Source: Martinezella lusitana
GTDB lineage: Bacteria > Pseudomonadota > Alphaproteobacteria > Rhizobiales > Rhizobiaceae
Assembly: GCF_014207095.1 (NCBI RefSeq)
Contig: NZ_JACHBG010000019.1
Coordinates: 46,611-110,610, forward strand
DNA: 64,000 bases
Reading direction: 5' to 3'
Shown piece after piece: positions 44,072 through 53,005 of this stretch (position 1 is its first letter; every line of letters begins with the position of its first letter). The notes under the pieces were generated by a model. The model had not been told where the DNA came from. It ran no database searches and saw nothing but the letters and a program-made list of their open reading frames with translations. The position numbers and the translations under genes are program-made.

Positions 44072-44916
44072 TGGAACGCCAGAGCCCGCTCTTCACCTGC
44101 TTCATCTATGTCTGCGCCATCCTGCTCGCCGCCGTCATCCTGGCGCCGATCGCGTGGCTCTTCATCATGAGCATTTCGCCGGCTGCCGATCTTGCCGCCA
44201 AGCCGCTGCGCTGGTGGCCGCAGACGGCTGATTTCTCGCGCTACAGGTTGCTGCTGTCGACCTTGGAGAACAGCGAGGGCGCCGCCTTCACCTCGTCGTT
44301 GCGCAACAGCATCGAAGTCGCCGGCATGGCGACCATTGCGGCAATAGCGCTCGCCATTCCCGCCGGCTGGGCCGTGTCGCGCACGCCGTCCGTGGGATGG
44401 TCGCTTTCCATGGTCATCGCCACCTACATGCTGCCGCCGGTGGCGCTTGCCGTGCCGCTCTATATGGGACTTGCCCATCTCGGCATGCTGAACAACGTCT
44501 TCGGCCTGGCGCTCGTCTATCTGACGATCCTGGCGCCATTCACGACCTGGCTGATGAAATCCGGTTTCGATTCCATTCCGAAGGAGATCGAGGCCGCAGC
44601 GATGATCGACGGCGCCGGGCTGTTCCAGACGCTGAAGATCATCACGCTGCCGCTTGCCATGCCCGTGATGGCAACCTCGGCGCTCTTCGCCTTCCTGCTC
44701 GCCTGGGATGAGTTCTTCTATGCGCTGCTCTTTACCTCGGACCAGCGCGCCAAGACCCTTACCGTCGCGATAGCGGATCTCGCTGGCGGCCGTGTCTCGG
44801 ATTACGGACTGATCGCGACTGCCGGCGTGCTAGCCGCCCTGCCCCCGGTGCTGATCGGCCTTGTCATGCAACGTGCCCTGATCTCGGGCCTGACCAATGG
44901 CGGCGTCAAGGGATGA
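44071..44916 (+). CDS. Sugar ABC transporter permease 2 (second system)
   Basis: A 281-residue MalG-like permease with six membrane helices. The EAA loop reads EIEAAAMIDGAGLFQTLKIITLPLAMP. It ends QRALISGLTNGGVKG, the usual C terminus. It overlaps the SIS-domain gene by 4 bases, so the two are translationally coupled. Confidence 0.94.
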   Translation: MERQSPLFTCFIYVCAILLAAVILAPIAWLFIMSISPAADLAAKPLRWWPQTADFSRYRLLLSTLENSEGAAFTSSLRNSIEVAGMATIAAIALAIPAGWAVSRTPSVGWSLSMVIATYMLPPVALAVPLYMGLAHLGMLNNVFGLALVYLTILAPFTTWLMKSGFDSIPKEIEAAAMIDGAGLFQTLKIITLPLAMPVMATSALFAFLLAWDEFFYALLFTSDQRAKTLTVAIADLAGGRVSDYGLIATAGVLAALPPVLIGLVMQRALISGLTNGGVKG

Positions 44917-45935
44917 CCATGACTCAAGAGAAAACACGCCCCGCCGGCCTTGCCGCCATCGACCGCGAAATGGCCCGCCAGCATGCCGATGCGCTTGCCT
45001 CCTTCGAAGCATCCGCCGGCACGGCCGCCAGGGCCGCCGCCTCGCTGAAGCGTACCGGCAAGTTGCTCTTGCTCGGCATGGGCGGCTCGCATGCTGTCAA
45101 CCGGGCTGTCGAGCCGCTCTATCGCGCCGCCGGCATCGATGCGATCGCCCTGCCGCTCTCCGAACAGCTCGGCCAGCCGCTGTCGCTGGACGACCGCACG
45201 ATCTTCATGACCTCGCAATCCGGCGAGAGCGCCGAGGTCGTGCGCTGGTTCAGCGAGACGGGCGGCACCACCGAGACTTTCGGCCTGACGCTGGAGGGCA
45301 GCTCCTTCCTCGCAAGAGCAACGCCTTCTCTCGTCGGCGCCGGCGGCACCGAACTTGCCTTTGCGGCAACCCGCAGCCTCACCGTCAGCTTCGCGCTGCA
45401 TCTGGCGATTTTCGCGGCTCTAGGGCAGGATCCGGCGCCTGCGCTGGCTGTGCTGCGAGCACCTGAAGCGATCGACATCAGGCCGGCACTTTCCGCTCTC
45501 GCCAATGTCGCCACGGTCGTCACCTCGGGCCGCCGCCTGCAGGGCGTCGCCGAGGCGCTGGCGCTCGGCCTCACGGAACTTTCCCGCCGCCCGTGCTTCT
45601 CGCTTGAAGGCGGCCAGTTGCGCCACGGTCCGATGGAAATGCTCGCCCCTTCGATCGGCGTCGTGCTCTTCCGCGGCAATGATGCGACGGCCGGCCTCGT
45701 GACAGCCATGGCCGTTTCCGCAGTCGAGACGGATGCTCCAGTGATCGTCTTCGATGGCTCCGAGGAAGAGCCGGTGCCCGGCTGCGTCACCCTACGCTTC
45801 AAGCTCGAAACTGGGCTTGCCGCCATCTTCCAGATGCTGCCCGTCGCCCAGTCGCTGATGATCGCCTTCGCCGACGCGCGGGTGGAGAATGCCGGCACGC
45901 CGGTGCGCTCCACCAAGATCACCCGGAGCGAATGA
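44913..45935 (+). CDS. SIS-domain sugar isomerase/deglycase-like protein
   Basis: A 340-residue protein with two SIS (sugar isomerase) domains, as in the isomerase half of GlmS, AgaS and fructoselysine-6-phosphate deglycase FrlB. The first SIS motif is LLLLGMGGSHAVNRAVEPLYR with TSQSGESAEVVRWF; the second region has VVTSGRRLQGVAEALALGLTELSRRP and the loop SLEGGQLRHGPMEML, whose His is catalytic in relatives. It lies in an operon with an ABC importer and a PfkB kinase. I infer isomerisation or deglycation of an amino sugar or Amadori compound. Confidence 0.85.
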   Translation: MTMTQEKTRPAGLAAIDREMARQHADALASFEASAGTAARAAASLKRTGKLLLLGMGGSHAVNRAVEPLYRAAGIDAIALPLSEQLGQPLSLDDRTIFMTSQSGESAEVVRWFSETGGTTETFGLTLEGSSFLARATPSLVGAGGTELAFAATRSLTVSFALHLAIFAALGQDPAPALAVLRAPEAIDIRPALSALANVATVVTSGRRLQGVAEALALGLTELSRRPCFSLEGGQLRHGPMEMLAPSIGVVLFRGNDATAGLVTAMAVSAVETDAPVIVFDGSEEEPVPGCVTLRFKLETGLAAIFQMLPVAQSLMIAFADARVENAGTPVRSTKITRSE

Positions 45936-46865
45936 ATGAAGCCGCTTGCAGTCATCGGCAACGTCAACATCGACCTGATCCTCGGGCCGGCGACACCATG
46001 GCCGAGGGCCGGCACCGAGATCATCGTCGATCATGACGAGCTGCGCGTCGGCGGCCAGGCAGGCAATAGCGCGCTCGCCTGGGAAGGCCTCGGCGTCGAT
46101 TACGAGATCGCGGCCAATGTCGGCAACGACCAGTTCGGACGATGGCTCAGCGAGGCCTTGGGCGCACGTAGCAGCAAATGGCCTGTCAGGCCGGAGGGCA
46201 CGACGCTCTCCGTCGGCATCACCCATCCCGATGGCGAGCGCACCTTCTTCACCACGCGCGGCCACCTGCCGCGGTTCAGCCTCGACGACGTGCTCGCTGT
46301 CCTCGACGGCAACAGGCTCGCCGGTGGCTATGCACTGCTCTGTGGCGCCTTTCTGACCGAAGATCTTACCCGCGACTATGACGCCCTGTTCGACTGGGCC
46401 GACAAGCATGAAATCACCGTTGCGCTCGACACCGGCTGGCCGCTCGACGGCTGGACGGAGGAAAATTGCAATGCCACGCGGCGCTGGCTTTCCCGCTGTG
46501 GCGTGGCGCTCATGAACGAGGTCGAAACGACGACGTTAGCCGGCATGGACGATCCGGCCGAAGCCGCTCGCGCGCTCCACGCATTGATGCCAGCCGGCGC
46601 CACCTTCGTCGTCAAACGCGGCCCGGATGGCGCGCTTGCCATCGATGGCGGCGGCAAGCTCGTTTCGGCCGCAGCGCCAAAGGTCACGGTTGTCGACACG
46701 ATCGGTGCAGGCGATGTCTTCAATGCCGGCTTCCTGGCGGCCCTTGCCCGCAGCGAGCCGATTGCGGCCTGCCTTTCGTTGGGAATCGCAGTCGCTTCCC
46801 GCGCCATTTCCACCCTGCCGCGCAGCTACGGCCCGGCCAACGCATCCGAGGAGGACGTTCGATGA
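45936..46865 (+). CDS. PfkB family carbohydrate kinase
   Basis: A 309-residue ribokinase-like enzyme. The N-terminal signature is AVIGNVNIDLILG with ELRVGGQAGNSALAWEGLG, and the C-terminal motif with the catalytic Asp is VVDTIGAGDVFNAGFLAAL. It begins immediately after the SIS gene and overlaps the ATPase gene by 4 bases, so it probably phosphorylates the sugar handled by the SIS enzyme. The substrate is unknown. Confidence 0.93.
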   Translation: MKPLAVIGNVNIDLILGPATPWPRAGTEIIVDHDELRVGGQAGNSALAWEGLGVDYEIAANVGNDQFGRWLSEALGARSSKWPVRPEGTTLSVGITHPDGERTFFTTRGHLPRFSLDDVLAVLDGNRLAGGYALLCGAFLTEDLTRDYDALFDWADKHEITVALDTGWPLDGWTEENCNATRRWLSRCGVALMNEVETTTLAGMDDPAEAARALHALMPAGATFVVKRGPDGALAIDGGGKLVSAAAPKVTVVDTIGAGDVFNAGFLAALARSEPIAACLSLGIAVASRAISTLPRSYGPANASEEDVR

Positions 46866-47926
46866 GCGCGCTCGAAATCCAGAATATCCGCAAGAGCTAT
46901 GGCGCGCTGGAGACGCTGAAGGGTATCGATATTTCGCTTGAGAGCGGCGAGTTCCTGGTGCTGCTCGGCTCCTCGGGCTGCGGCAAGTCCACGCTATTGA
47001 ACATCATCGCCGGGCTTGCTGAGGCGACCAGCGGCGATATCCGCATCGGCGATCGTTCCGTGCTGGGCGTGCATCCGAAGGACCGCGACATCGCCATGGT
47101 GTTCCAGTCCTACGCGCTCTATCCGAACCTCTCAGTCCATCGCAACATCGGCTTCGGTCTGGAAATGCGCAAGGTGCCTGCCGCCGAGCGCGACAAGGCG
47201 GTGCGCGAGGCGGCGAAGCTCTTGCAGATCGAAGCTTTGCTGGAGCGCAAGCCGAGCCAGCTTTCCGGCGGCCAGCGTCAGCGCGTCGCGATCGGCCGGG
47301 CGCTGGTGCGCAAGCCGGAAGTCTTCCTGTTCGACGAGCCGCTCTCCAATCTCGACGCCAAGCTGCGCATGGAGATGCGCACCGAGCTGAAGCGTCTGCA
47401 CCAGATGCTGAAGACCACCGTCGTCTACGTGACGCATGACCAGATCGAGGCGATGACACTCGCTACCCGCATCGCCGTGATGCGGGACGGCCGCATCGAG
47501 CAGCTCGGCACGCCGGACGAGATCTACAATCACCCGGCAACGCTCTATGTCGCCACCTTCGTCGGCGCGCCGCCAATGAACCTCCTGAACGCGACCGCCG
47601 ATAGAGGTTCGCTCCGCATCGACGGAACCTCGATCACGCTGCCCATGCCGACAACGAAGGCTGAGATCGAACAAGGACAGGAGCTGGTGATCGGTATCAG
47701 GCCTGAAACGCTGCACCTTAACGAAGAGGGTCCGCTCGAGGCCGTGTGCGAGGTGGCGGAGCTGACAGGCCCGGAACTGATCGTGACTGCGCAAGCCGGC
47801 TCACAACGGCTTATGGCCTGCCTGCCGCCGCGCACCGCCATTGCCGAAGCACAGCGATTGAAGTTCGGCTTCGATGCCAACGCTCTGCATCTGTTCGATC
47901 GCGCTACCGGCCGGCGCTGCGGATGA
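46862..47926 (+). CDS. Sugar ABC transporter ATP-binding protein 2
   Basis: A 354-residue CUT1-type ATPase. Walker A is LGSSGCGKSTLLNIIAGLA, the Q-loop FQSYALYPN, the signature LSGGQRQRVAIGRAL, Walker B FLFDEPLSNLDAKLR and the switch VTHDQIEAMTL. A C-terminal TOBE domain follows. It starts in the ATGA overlap with the kinase gene, and a longer frame from 46466 is a reading-frame artefact over the kinase. It closes the six-gene operon that begins at 41814. Confidence 0.95.
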   Translation: MSALEIQNIRKSYGALETLKGIDISLESGEFLVLLGSSGCGKSTLLNIIAGLAEATSGDIRIGDRSVLGVHPKDRDIAMVFQSYALYPNLSVHRNIGFGLEMRKVPAAERDKAVREAAKLLQIEALLERKPSQLSGGQRQRVAIGRALVRKPEVFLFDEPLSNLDAKLRMEMRTELKRLHQMLKTTVVYVTHDQIEAMTLATRIAVMRDGRIEQLGTPDEIYNHPATLYVATFVGAPPMNLLNATADRGSLRIDGTSITLPMPTTKAEIEQGQELVIGIRPETLHLNEEGPLEAVCEVAELTGPELIVTAQAGSQRLMACLPPRTAIAEAQRLKFGFDANALHLFDRATGRRCG

Positions 47927-47953
47927 GCGCGCCAGCCTTCGCGCCTCGCCCCG

Positions 47954-48592
47954 TCAGTTGCTGGGGACACCGAGTTCTGGACGCGATGCGCCATTTGCGG
48001 CACGGCGATGAAATGTTCCGCCTGGCCAGCTCGGTGCGCGCGTGATCCGATAGACGGAAGCCGGCGGCAGATTGAAGAAAGTTCCCCCTATTCTCTCCGA
48101 CCGCAGGCCAAGAAAATTCAGAACCCCGTTCGACACGGGACAGCGGGGGCCATAGGTGAATTGGTAGAAAGCGCCCGTTGGCCCCAGGCAGCGAAATGCG
48201 CCTTGCATGATTCTGACGACGACGCCTGTCGGCATGGACAACACGCCGAGGCCGCTCAAAACGGCTCCGGCGCTGTCCTCTTGCATCTCGGCGGAATCGG
48301 AGACGTCGGCGGCGTTCATCTGCAATACGCGTGCTGTCGGAAACCGCTGCTTCAACAACACCGCAAAATCCGGATTGAGCTCGACTAGGGTGATGTCGCG
48401 CTCGGCTACACCGCAATTGCGCAGTGCGTTGGTAAACACGCCAGTGCCTGGTCCGAGCTCAATCACGCGGCCTGTCGCCGGTGTGATCTCACTGGTCATG
48501 AGCTTTGCGAGCGCGCGGCCGGACGGCGCGACCGCCGCCGTGCGAAGCGGAGCCATGGCCCATTGGCGCAAGAAAAACAGGCTGTCCTTCAT
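47954..48592 (-). CDS. SAM-dependent methyltransferase, PmtA-like
   Basis: A 212-residue methyltransferase related to the phospholipid N-methyltransferase PmtA of rhizobia. Motif I is VIELGPGTGVFTNAL, preceded by APLRTAAVAPSGRALAKLM and followed by VELNPDFAVLLKQRFP; later SGLGVLSMPTGVVVRIM and FYQFTYGPRCPV match PmtA. The product would methylate phosphatidylethanolamine towards phosphatidylcholine, by similarity only. The tail beyond NLPPASVYRITR is longer than usual for the family. Confidence 0.82.
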   Translation of the reverse strand: MKDSLFFLRQWAMAPLRTAAVAPSGRALAKLMTSEITPATGRVIELGPGTGVFTNALRNCGVAERDITLVELNPDFAVLLKQRFPTARVLQMNAADVSDSAEMQEDSAGAVLSGLGVLSMPTGVVVRIMQGAFRCLGPTGAFYQFTYGPRCPVSNGVLNFLGLRSERIGGTFFNLPPASVYRITRAPSWPGGTFHRRAANGASRPELGVPSN

Positions 48593-48675
48593 AGTCTCGG
48601 TTCATCCCTTGTCTGCTGATTGTTTCCCACAAGGGTTTGGACGGAACACCTGATGCGTGCATTGCTTCGAAACGT

Positions 48676-48688
48676 CATGTTGTCGCAA
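48676..48688 (+). promoter_or_regulatory. Shared 13-bp motif, copy 1 (upstream of first response regulator)
   Basis: CATGTTGTCGCAA, 49 bases before the ATG of the first response-regulator gene, followed by a second TGTGGCGCA 11 bases after its TGT, giving a direct repeat as OmpR-family sites show. Copies occur at 50852, 52278 and 54435. Confidence 0.55.
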
Positions 48689-48737
48689 TGTGGCGCAGGC
48701 AGGAAGCGCGTTTGAAAAATGGCGAAGGGATAGACCG

Positions 48738-49412
48738 ATGCGGCTCCTTGTGGTGGAAGACGAGCCGGAAATGGCGACTGCCCTGCAGTCGGCTTTGCGC
48801 AGGCACGATATGATCGCCGACCATGCCGACGAGCTGGCGGTTGCTATGGAGATGATCCTCGCCGGGTCTTACGATGCGATCATCCTCGACCGCGGGCTTC
48901 CCGATGGCGACGGCCTGTCGCTAATCCCGATGATAAGGCAACACAGGGCGAACATTCCGGTGATCGTATTGACGGCGCGTGGACGTCTTGCAGAGCGCGT
49001 CACCGGTCTCGACAGCGGTGCCGACGACTATCTGGCCAAGCCCTTCGCCTTCGAGGAACTGCTGGCACGGCTGCGCGCCGTGATGCGGCGGCCCGATCAC
49101 CTCAGGCCCATGGCCGTCAAGCTCGGCCGCCTCACGCTCGACCTCGACCATCGCGAAGCAAGGGTGGAAGACATGCGCTTCGACCTGCCGCGGCGCGAGC
49201 TGCTTGTGCTCGAAGCGCTGATGCGGCGCGCGGGCCGGATGGTGCCGCGCGAGATCCTGATGGAAGCGGTCTTCGGCATGAGCGATGAGGTACAGTCCAA
49301 TACGCTCGACAGCCATATATCGCGGCTCCGGCGCAAGCTTGCGGACGCCGACGCCGGCGTCACCATCAACGGCGTGCGTGGCGTCGGCTACATGCTGATG
49401 GAGCAGATATGA
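48738..49412 (+). CDS. OmpR-family response regulator 1
   Basis: A 224-residue response regulator: receiver domain (1-120; VVEDEPEM acidic pocket, phospho-acceptor Asp51 in IILDRGLPDGDG, Thr in VLTARGR, Lys in YLAKPFAFEEL) and winged helix (about 130-220; RREL, SNTLDSHISRLRRKLADA, GVRGVGYML). It overlaps the next histidine-kinase gene by 4 bases. The start MRLLVVEDEP at 48738 was chosen because a 27-residue upstream extension is not family-like. Confidence 0.95.
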   Translation: MRLLVVEDEPEMATALQSALRRHDMIADHADELAVAMEMILAGSYDAIILDRGLPDGDGLSLIPMIRQHRANIPVIVLTARGRLAERVTGLDSGADDYLAKPFAFEELLARLRAVMRRPDHLRPMAVKLGRLTLDLDHREARVEDMRFDLPRRELLVLEALMRRAGRMVPREILMEAVFGMSDEVQSNTLDSHISRLRRKLADADAGVTINGVRGVGYMLMEQI

Positions 49413-50788
49413 AGGGGGCTACCGGCCACTCCCTCAAGTGGCAACTGATCCGGCGACTGCTTATCCTCCAGAGTCTGATCCTCTTTCTCGTTCTCGGCAT
49501 CATGTTCTTCAGAGGCGATCTCTTCGCCTTCCGTTCGATGGATGGAACGATAGAGGCAGTTCGCCATTCCGTTCAGCGCGATGCGGCCGGCGCGTTGCAG
49601 CTCCGCGAGACACCGGAGCTGACCGCTCTGAGAGCAGCCGAGCCGGCCCTATGGCTCATCATCACGGACACCCAGGGAGCGGAAATCTCGGAAGGCCCCG
49701 TCCCCCCGATCTTCAAGCGCATCAGCACCGTGCTGCCCGGCATCGGCCAAGCCCGCTTCGGGTCTACGACCGACGGAGCCGCCATGAACCGGCCGGAGGC
49801 GCGCATGCGAACGGTTTATTCCCCGGCGGGCGAGATACAAATCCTGACGGGAACCGAGGGCAAGGCTCCGCCGTTGATCGTTGCGCTTGGGCTCGTGCTC
49901 GTGTTCATCAAGATCGGGTTGCCGATCATGATCGTCATTGTCCTCGGCATTCTGCTCGCGACACCGCTCGTCGTGCGCGGCGCAGTGGCCGGCATCGCGA
50001 AAGCCGAAGAACAGGCCGCCCTCATCGATATCAGCCAGCGTGGCGTCCGGTTGGAGACTGCAGGTACGCCGCCCGAGATCGCATCGCTCATTCGCGCCGT
50101 CAACGACGCCCTAAGCCGGCTGGACGAAGGCTATGAGCGACATCAGCGCTTCCTTGCCGACGCCGCCCACGAACTGAGGACGCCCATCGCCATTCTCGGC
50201 ATCCGGATCGCCGCGCTGCCGCCGACGCCCGAGCGCCTGCAACTGGTTGCCGACGTGGCGCGGCTGACGACGCTGACTGAACAGCTGCTGGATATCGAGC
50301 GGCTCGGACGGGATATCGCCGAGTTCAAGCCCCTGTCGCTGCTGGATCTCGGCAAGCGGGTGGTGAGCGACATGGCGCCGCTTGCCTTTCCGGCAGGCTA
50401 CGAGCTCGATCTGATCCACCACGGCTCCGACCATTCGATCCAGGGCGACGAAGCAGCGCTCGGACGAGCGTTGGCAAGCCTCATCCAGAATGCCATCGAT
50501 CATGGCGGCGGGCGCGGAACGATCAACGTCCACATCGCTCCCGGTATCATAGAGGTGTGCGACGACGGCCCCGGCATCCCGCCCGCCGAGCGTGATCGCA
50601 TCTTCGAACCATTTTATCGGTTGAAGCCACGCTCGCGCGGGACCGGCCTCGGACTTCATCTCGTCCGGCAGATCGCTGAGCTGCACGGCGGCAACGTCAA
50701 GGCCGGGGCCAGCAGGACCGGCGGCGCGCGATTGACGATCAATCTCGCTTCGTCCGAGCAAGCGATCTCTCCGGCGAAAGCAGGCTAG
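49409..50788 (+). CDS. Sensor histidine kinase 1
   Basis: A 459-residue sensor kinase of the QseC/PmrB-like type: membrane helix (about 12-32), periplasmic domain, second helix (about 155-185), HAMP-like linker, HisKA with phospho-acceptor His254 in DAAHELRTPIAIL, and a HATPase domain with N-box NAIDHGGG, G1 DDGPGIPPAERDRIFEPFYR and G2 GTGLGLHLV. It is translationally coupled to the preceding response regulator. The ligand is unknown. It is a paralogue of kinase 2 at 53002. Confidence 0.95.
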   Translation: MKGATGHSLKWQLIRRLLILQSLILFLVLGIMFFRGDLFAFRSMDGTIEAVRHSVQRDAAGALQLRETPELTALRAAEPALWLIITDTQGAEISEGPVPPIFKRISTVLPGIGQARFGSTTDGAAMNRPEARMRTVYSPAGEIQILTGTEGKAPPLIVALGLVLVFIKIGLPIMIVIVLGILLATPLVVRGAVAGIAKAEEQAALIDISQRGVRLETAGTPPEIASLIRAVNDALSRLDEGYERHQRFLADAAHELRTPIAILGIRIAALPPTPERLQLVADVARLTTLTEQLLDIERLGRDIAEFKPLSLLDLGKRVVSDMAPLAFPAGYELDLIHHGSDHSIQGDEAALGRALASLIQNAIDHGGGRGTINVHIAPGIIEVCDDGPGIPPAERDRIFEPFYRLKPRSRGTGLGLHLVRQIAELHGGNVKAGASRTGGARLTINLASSEQAISPAKAG

Positions 50789-50851
50789 TCGGGCTTATTC
50801 CTCATTGGGATTGACCACGACCAAGCTTTCCAAAGAAATTTCGACGCTCGT

Positions 50852-50864
50852 AATGTTACCGCAA
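50852..50864 (+). promoter_or_regulatory. Shared 13-bp motif, copy 2 (upstream of MFS gene)
   Basis: AATGTTACCGCAA, 146 bases before the GTG of the MFS gene. It agrees closely with copies 1 and 4 and is a candidate response-regulator site. Confidence 0.55.
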
Positions 50865-50892
50865 GGCAGCTCCCCGAACCTGAAGACCTCAA

Positions 50893-50925
50893 GCATGTCC
50901 GCCCCTGTTTGAATCGCGGACATGC
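50893..50925. promoter_or_regulatory. Perfect inverted repeat upstream of MFS gene
   Basis: GCATGTCCGC (50893-50902) and GCGGACATGC (50916-50925) form a perfect 10-bp inverted repeat with a 13-base spacer. It may be an operator or a hairpin ending the first two-component transcript; no T-run follows. Confidence 0.55.
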
Positions 50926-51010
50926 GCAATCTTGCTGCTTTTCGCATTCCAGCTCGAGAACCGATGCGTTGTTCCGCTGGGAATGCACTAGAGATCATCG
51001 GGGTGAAACC

Positions 51011-52213
51011 GTGCTTCAACGACTTCAGCGCAATGCGCGATGGCCCTTCATCGGGCTGCAGCTCAGCAATGTGACCCTGAATTTCAGTCATGCCTTCGCG
51101 ACTGTCCTCTATCCCTGGATCATGTACGACCTGACAGGCAGCGTCGTCTACATGGCGCTGATGGTGTGCATGAATGGGGCCGTGCTTCTGGTCGGGATGG
51201 CTTTCGGCGGCTACGTGGCCGAGTGGCTCGGCATACGCTACACCGCGCTCATCTCCGCCAAGATCGGCGCGCTGACGTCGCTGCTGGTCGCAGCACTCTA
51301 CACGGCCGACTTTCTGAGCCCGGGCGTACTCATCCTCCTCGGGCTTCTGGGCACGATCCTCGACGGTCCGGCAACGGTCGCCACCGAAGCGAAGGTGCCG
51401 GAAATAGCGCGGCTTTCGGGCCTGTCGCCGACCAATGCCAACTCCATCGACGACATGATCGATGGCCTGGTGCTCCTCACCGCTTCGGCTGCAAGCGCCT
51501 TCATCATCGCCGTCATCGGCGCCAAGGAGGCCGCCTGGTGGATTGCGATCTGCAACTTCGCCGCCATGACGCTGCTGTCCCTCAGCCTGCCGAATTTTCG
51601 GCTGCGGCCAGCTCCGCACCTGCGGGATATCATCGCGGCGGGGCGGCAGTTTCGCGGCCTCGCCGTCTCGCTGCCGCTTGCCTTGTGCGCAAGCGCGGCG
51701 CTCGGCTTCTTCATGACGCTGCAGATCTTCCTCGTGCCGGCCGCCCTGCGGCTGCAGGGTGCTTCGATTGCCTGGCTCGGCATCTTCATCGCGGCGTCGG
51801 CAACCGGCACGATCATGATGAACCTGCATCTGGCTTCCCGTCAGAGCGCACCCCCGGCGGCATCCATCGCTTCGCGGGCGCTCCTCGGGCTGGCATTCGC
51901 GACAGGTCTGATGTGGGTCGAGATCTCACCTCTGACGATGATGCTGGCGGGCTTGGTCGCCGGACTGGCGAACGGCTGGCTCTCGCCCGCATTCATCTCG
52001 ATCCTGCAGGTCAAGGCGCCACGCGGCCGCCGGCCCTACGTGATGGGGTTTTCCTATTCGGTGGTCCTGCTATTTCTGCCGCTCGAATATCTGCTGACGG
52101 GCACGGCGATCGGCCTCACCTCGTTTCGCACGACCTGCACTCTTCTGGTGTTCCTGCTGACAATGGCAGCGGCAGTCAGCGCCGCCTGGCTGGAATCCAT
52201 GGAAAACGATTAG
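51011..52213 (+). CDS. MFS transporter, probable exporter (GTG start)
   Basis: A 400-residue protein with about eleven or twelve hydrophobic segments. The opening FIGLQLSNVTLNFSHAFATVLYPWIMYDLTGS and the loop VAEWLGIRYTALISAKIG are typical of MFS members; LATGLM-type segments follow in the second half. I chose GTG 51011 because the upstream ATG at 50909 adds a Cys/Arg-rich extension of 34 residues. It lies between two two-component systems, suggesting regulated export of an unknown compound. Confidence 0.85.
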   Translation: MLQRLQRNARWPFIGLQLSNVTLNFSHAFATVLYPWIMYDLTGSVVYMALMVCMNGAVLLVGMAFGGYVAEWLGIRYTALISAKIGALTSLLVAALYTADFLSPGVLILLGLLGTILDGPATVATEAKVPEIARLSGLSPTNANSIDDMIDGLVLLTASAASAFIIAVIGAKEAAWWIAICNFAAMTLLSLSLPNFRLRPAPHLRDIIAAGRQFRGLAVSLPLALCASAALGFFMTLQIFLVPAALRLQGASIAWLGIFIAASATGTIMMNLHLASRQSAPPAASIASRALLGLAFATGLMWVEISPLTMMLAGLVAGLANGWLSPAFISILQVKAPRGRRPYVMGFSYSVVLLFLPLEYLLTGTAIGLTSFRTTCTLLVFLLTMAAAVSAAWLESMEND

Positions 52214-52277
52214 CCGGAAAACATTCAGCGCTGAGTCGCGCGAGGCAAGAAAATCCCATTGCGCGCAATAATATCGT

Positions 52278-52291
52278 AATGTTCATCGCTA
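52278..52291 (+). promoter_or_regulatory. Shared motif, imperfect copy 3 (upstream of second response regulator)
   Basis: AATGTTCATCGCTA, 39 bases before the second response-regulator ATG. It has one extra base and one change from the other copies, but an ATCGTAAT/ATCGCTAT direct repeat overlaps it. Confidence 0.45.
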
Positions 52292-52330
52292 TGCCTTGAA
52301 CGACATTAGTGGGTTTGGATGAGGGAAAGA

Positions 52331-53005
52331 ATGCGCCTCTTGCTCGTGGAAGATGAGCCGCAAATGGCGGATGCGCTCGCAACCGCCTTGCATCAATACG
52401 ACATTATCGTTGACCATGCGCTGACCTTGGATTTCGCCAGAAGCGCCGTCGCCGAACATGTGCATGACATGATCGTGCTCGACAGACAGCTGCCCGATGG
52501 CGATGGCCTGGAGCTGATCCAGCATCTGCGATCGATCGGGGCAACCGTGCCGGTCATCGTGCTTACCGCGCGCGGCTCGCTTGCGGACCGCGTGAACGGA
52601 CTGGATCTCGGAGCCGACGACTATCTTGCCAAGCCTTTCGCTCTGGAAGAGTTGCTCGCACGCATCCGCGCCCTGATGCGCCGGCCGGCAAATGTCGCGC
52701 CGATGGTCGCAAGGCTCGGCCGACTGGAATTCAGCCTCGATAACAGGGAGGCCAGAATCGCCGGCAAGGTGCTCAACCTGCCGAGGCGCGAGCTTCTCGT
52801 CCTCGAAACACTGATCCGTCGGCAGGGCAGAACGGTTCTGCGGGCCGCACTGGAAGAGGCAGTCTATGCCTTCGACGACGAGATCCAGTCGAACGCGCTT
52901 GATTCGCATGTATCGAGGCTTCGCAGGAAGCTGGCGGACGCGCAGGCCGGCGTCGAAATTCACGGCATTCGAGGGGTCGGCTACCTCTTGAGGCCGGTTG
53001 CATGA
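52331..53005 (+). CDS. OmpR-family response regulator 2
   Basis: A 224-residue paralogue of regulator 1, with exactly the same length and phospho-acceptor position (Asp51 in IVLDRQLPDGDG). The receiver has VVEDEP-like LLVEDEPQM, VLTARGS and YLAKPFALEEL. The winged helix has SNALDSHVSRLRRKLADA and GIRGVGYLL. The start at 52331 follows GAGGGAAAGA. It overlaps the second kinase gene by 4 bases. Similarity through the whole length suggests a duplicated pair. Confidence 0.95.
   Translation: MRLLLVEDEPQMADALATALHQYDIIVDHALTLDFARSAVAEHVHDMIVLDRQLPDGDGLELIQHLRSIGATVPVIVLTARGSLADRVNGLDLGADDYLAKPFALEELLARIRALMRRPANVAPMVARLGRLEFSLDNREARIAGKVLNLPRRELLVLETLIRRQGRTVLRAALEEAVYAFDDEIQSNALDSHVSRLRRKLADAQAGVEIHGIRGVGYLLRPVA

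Noticed and set aside
46466..47926. Apparent N-terminal extension of the second ATPase
   Set aside because: The extension is out of frame over the PfkB kinase gene; the family start is at 46862 in an ATGA overlap.
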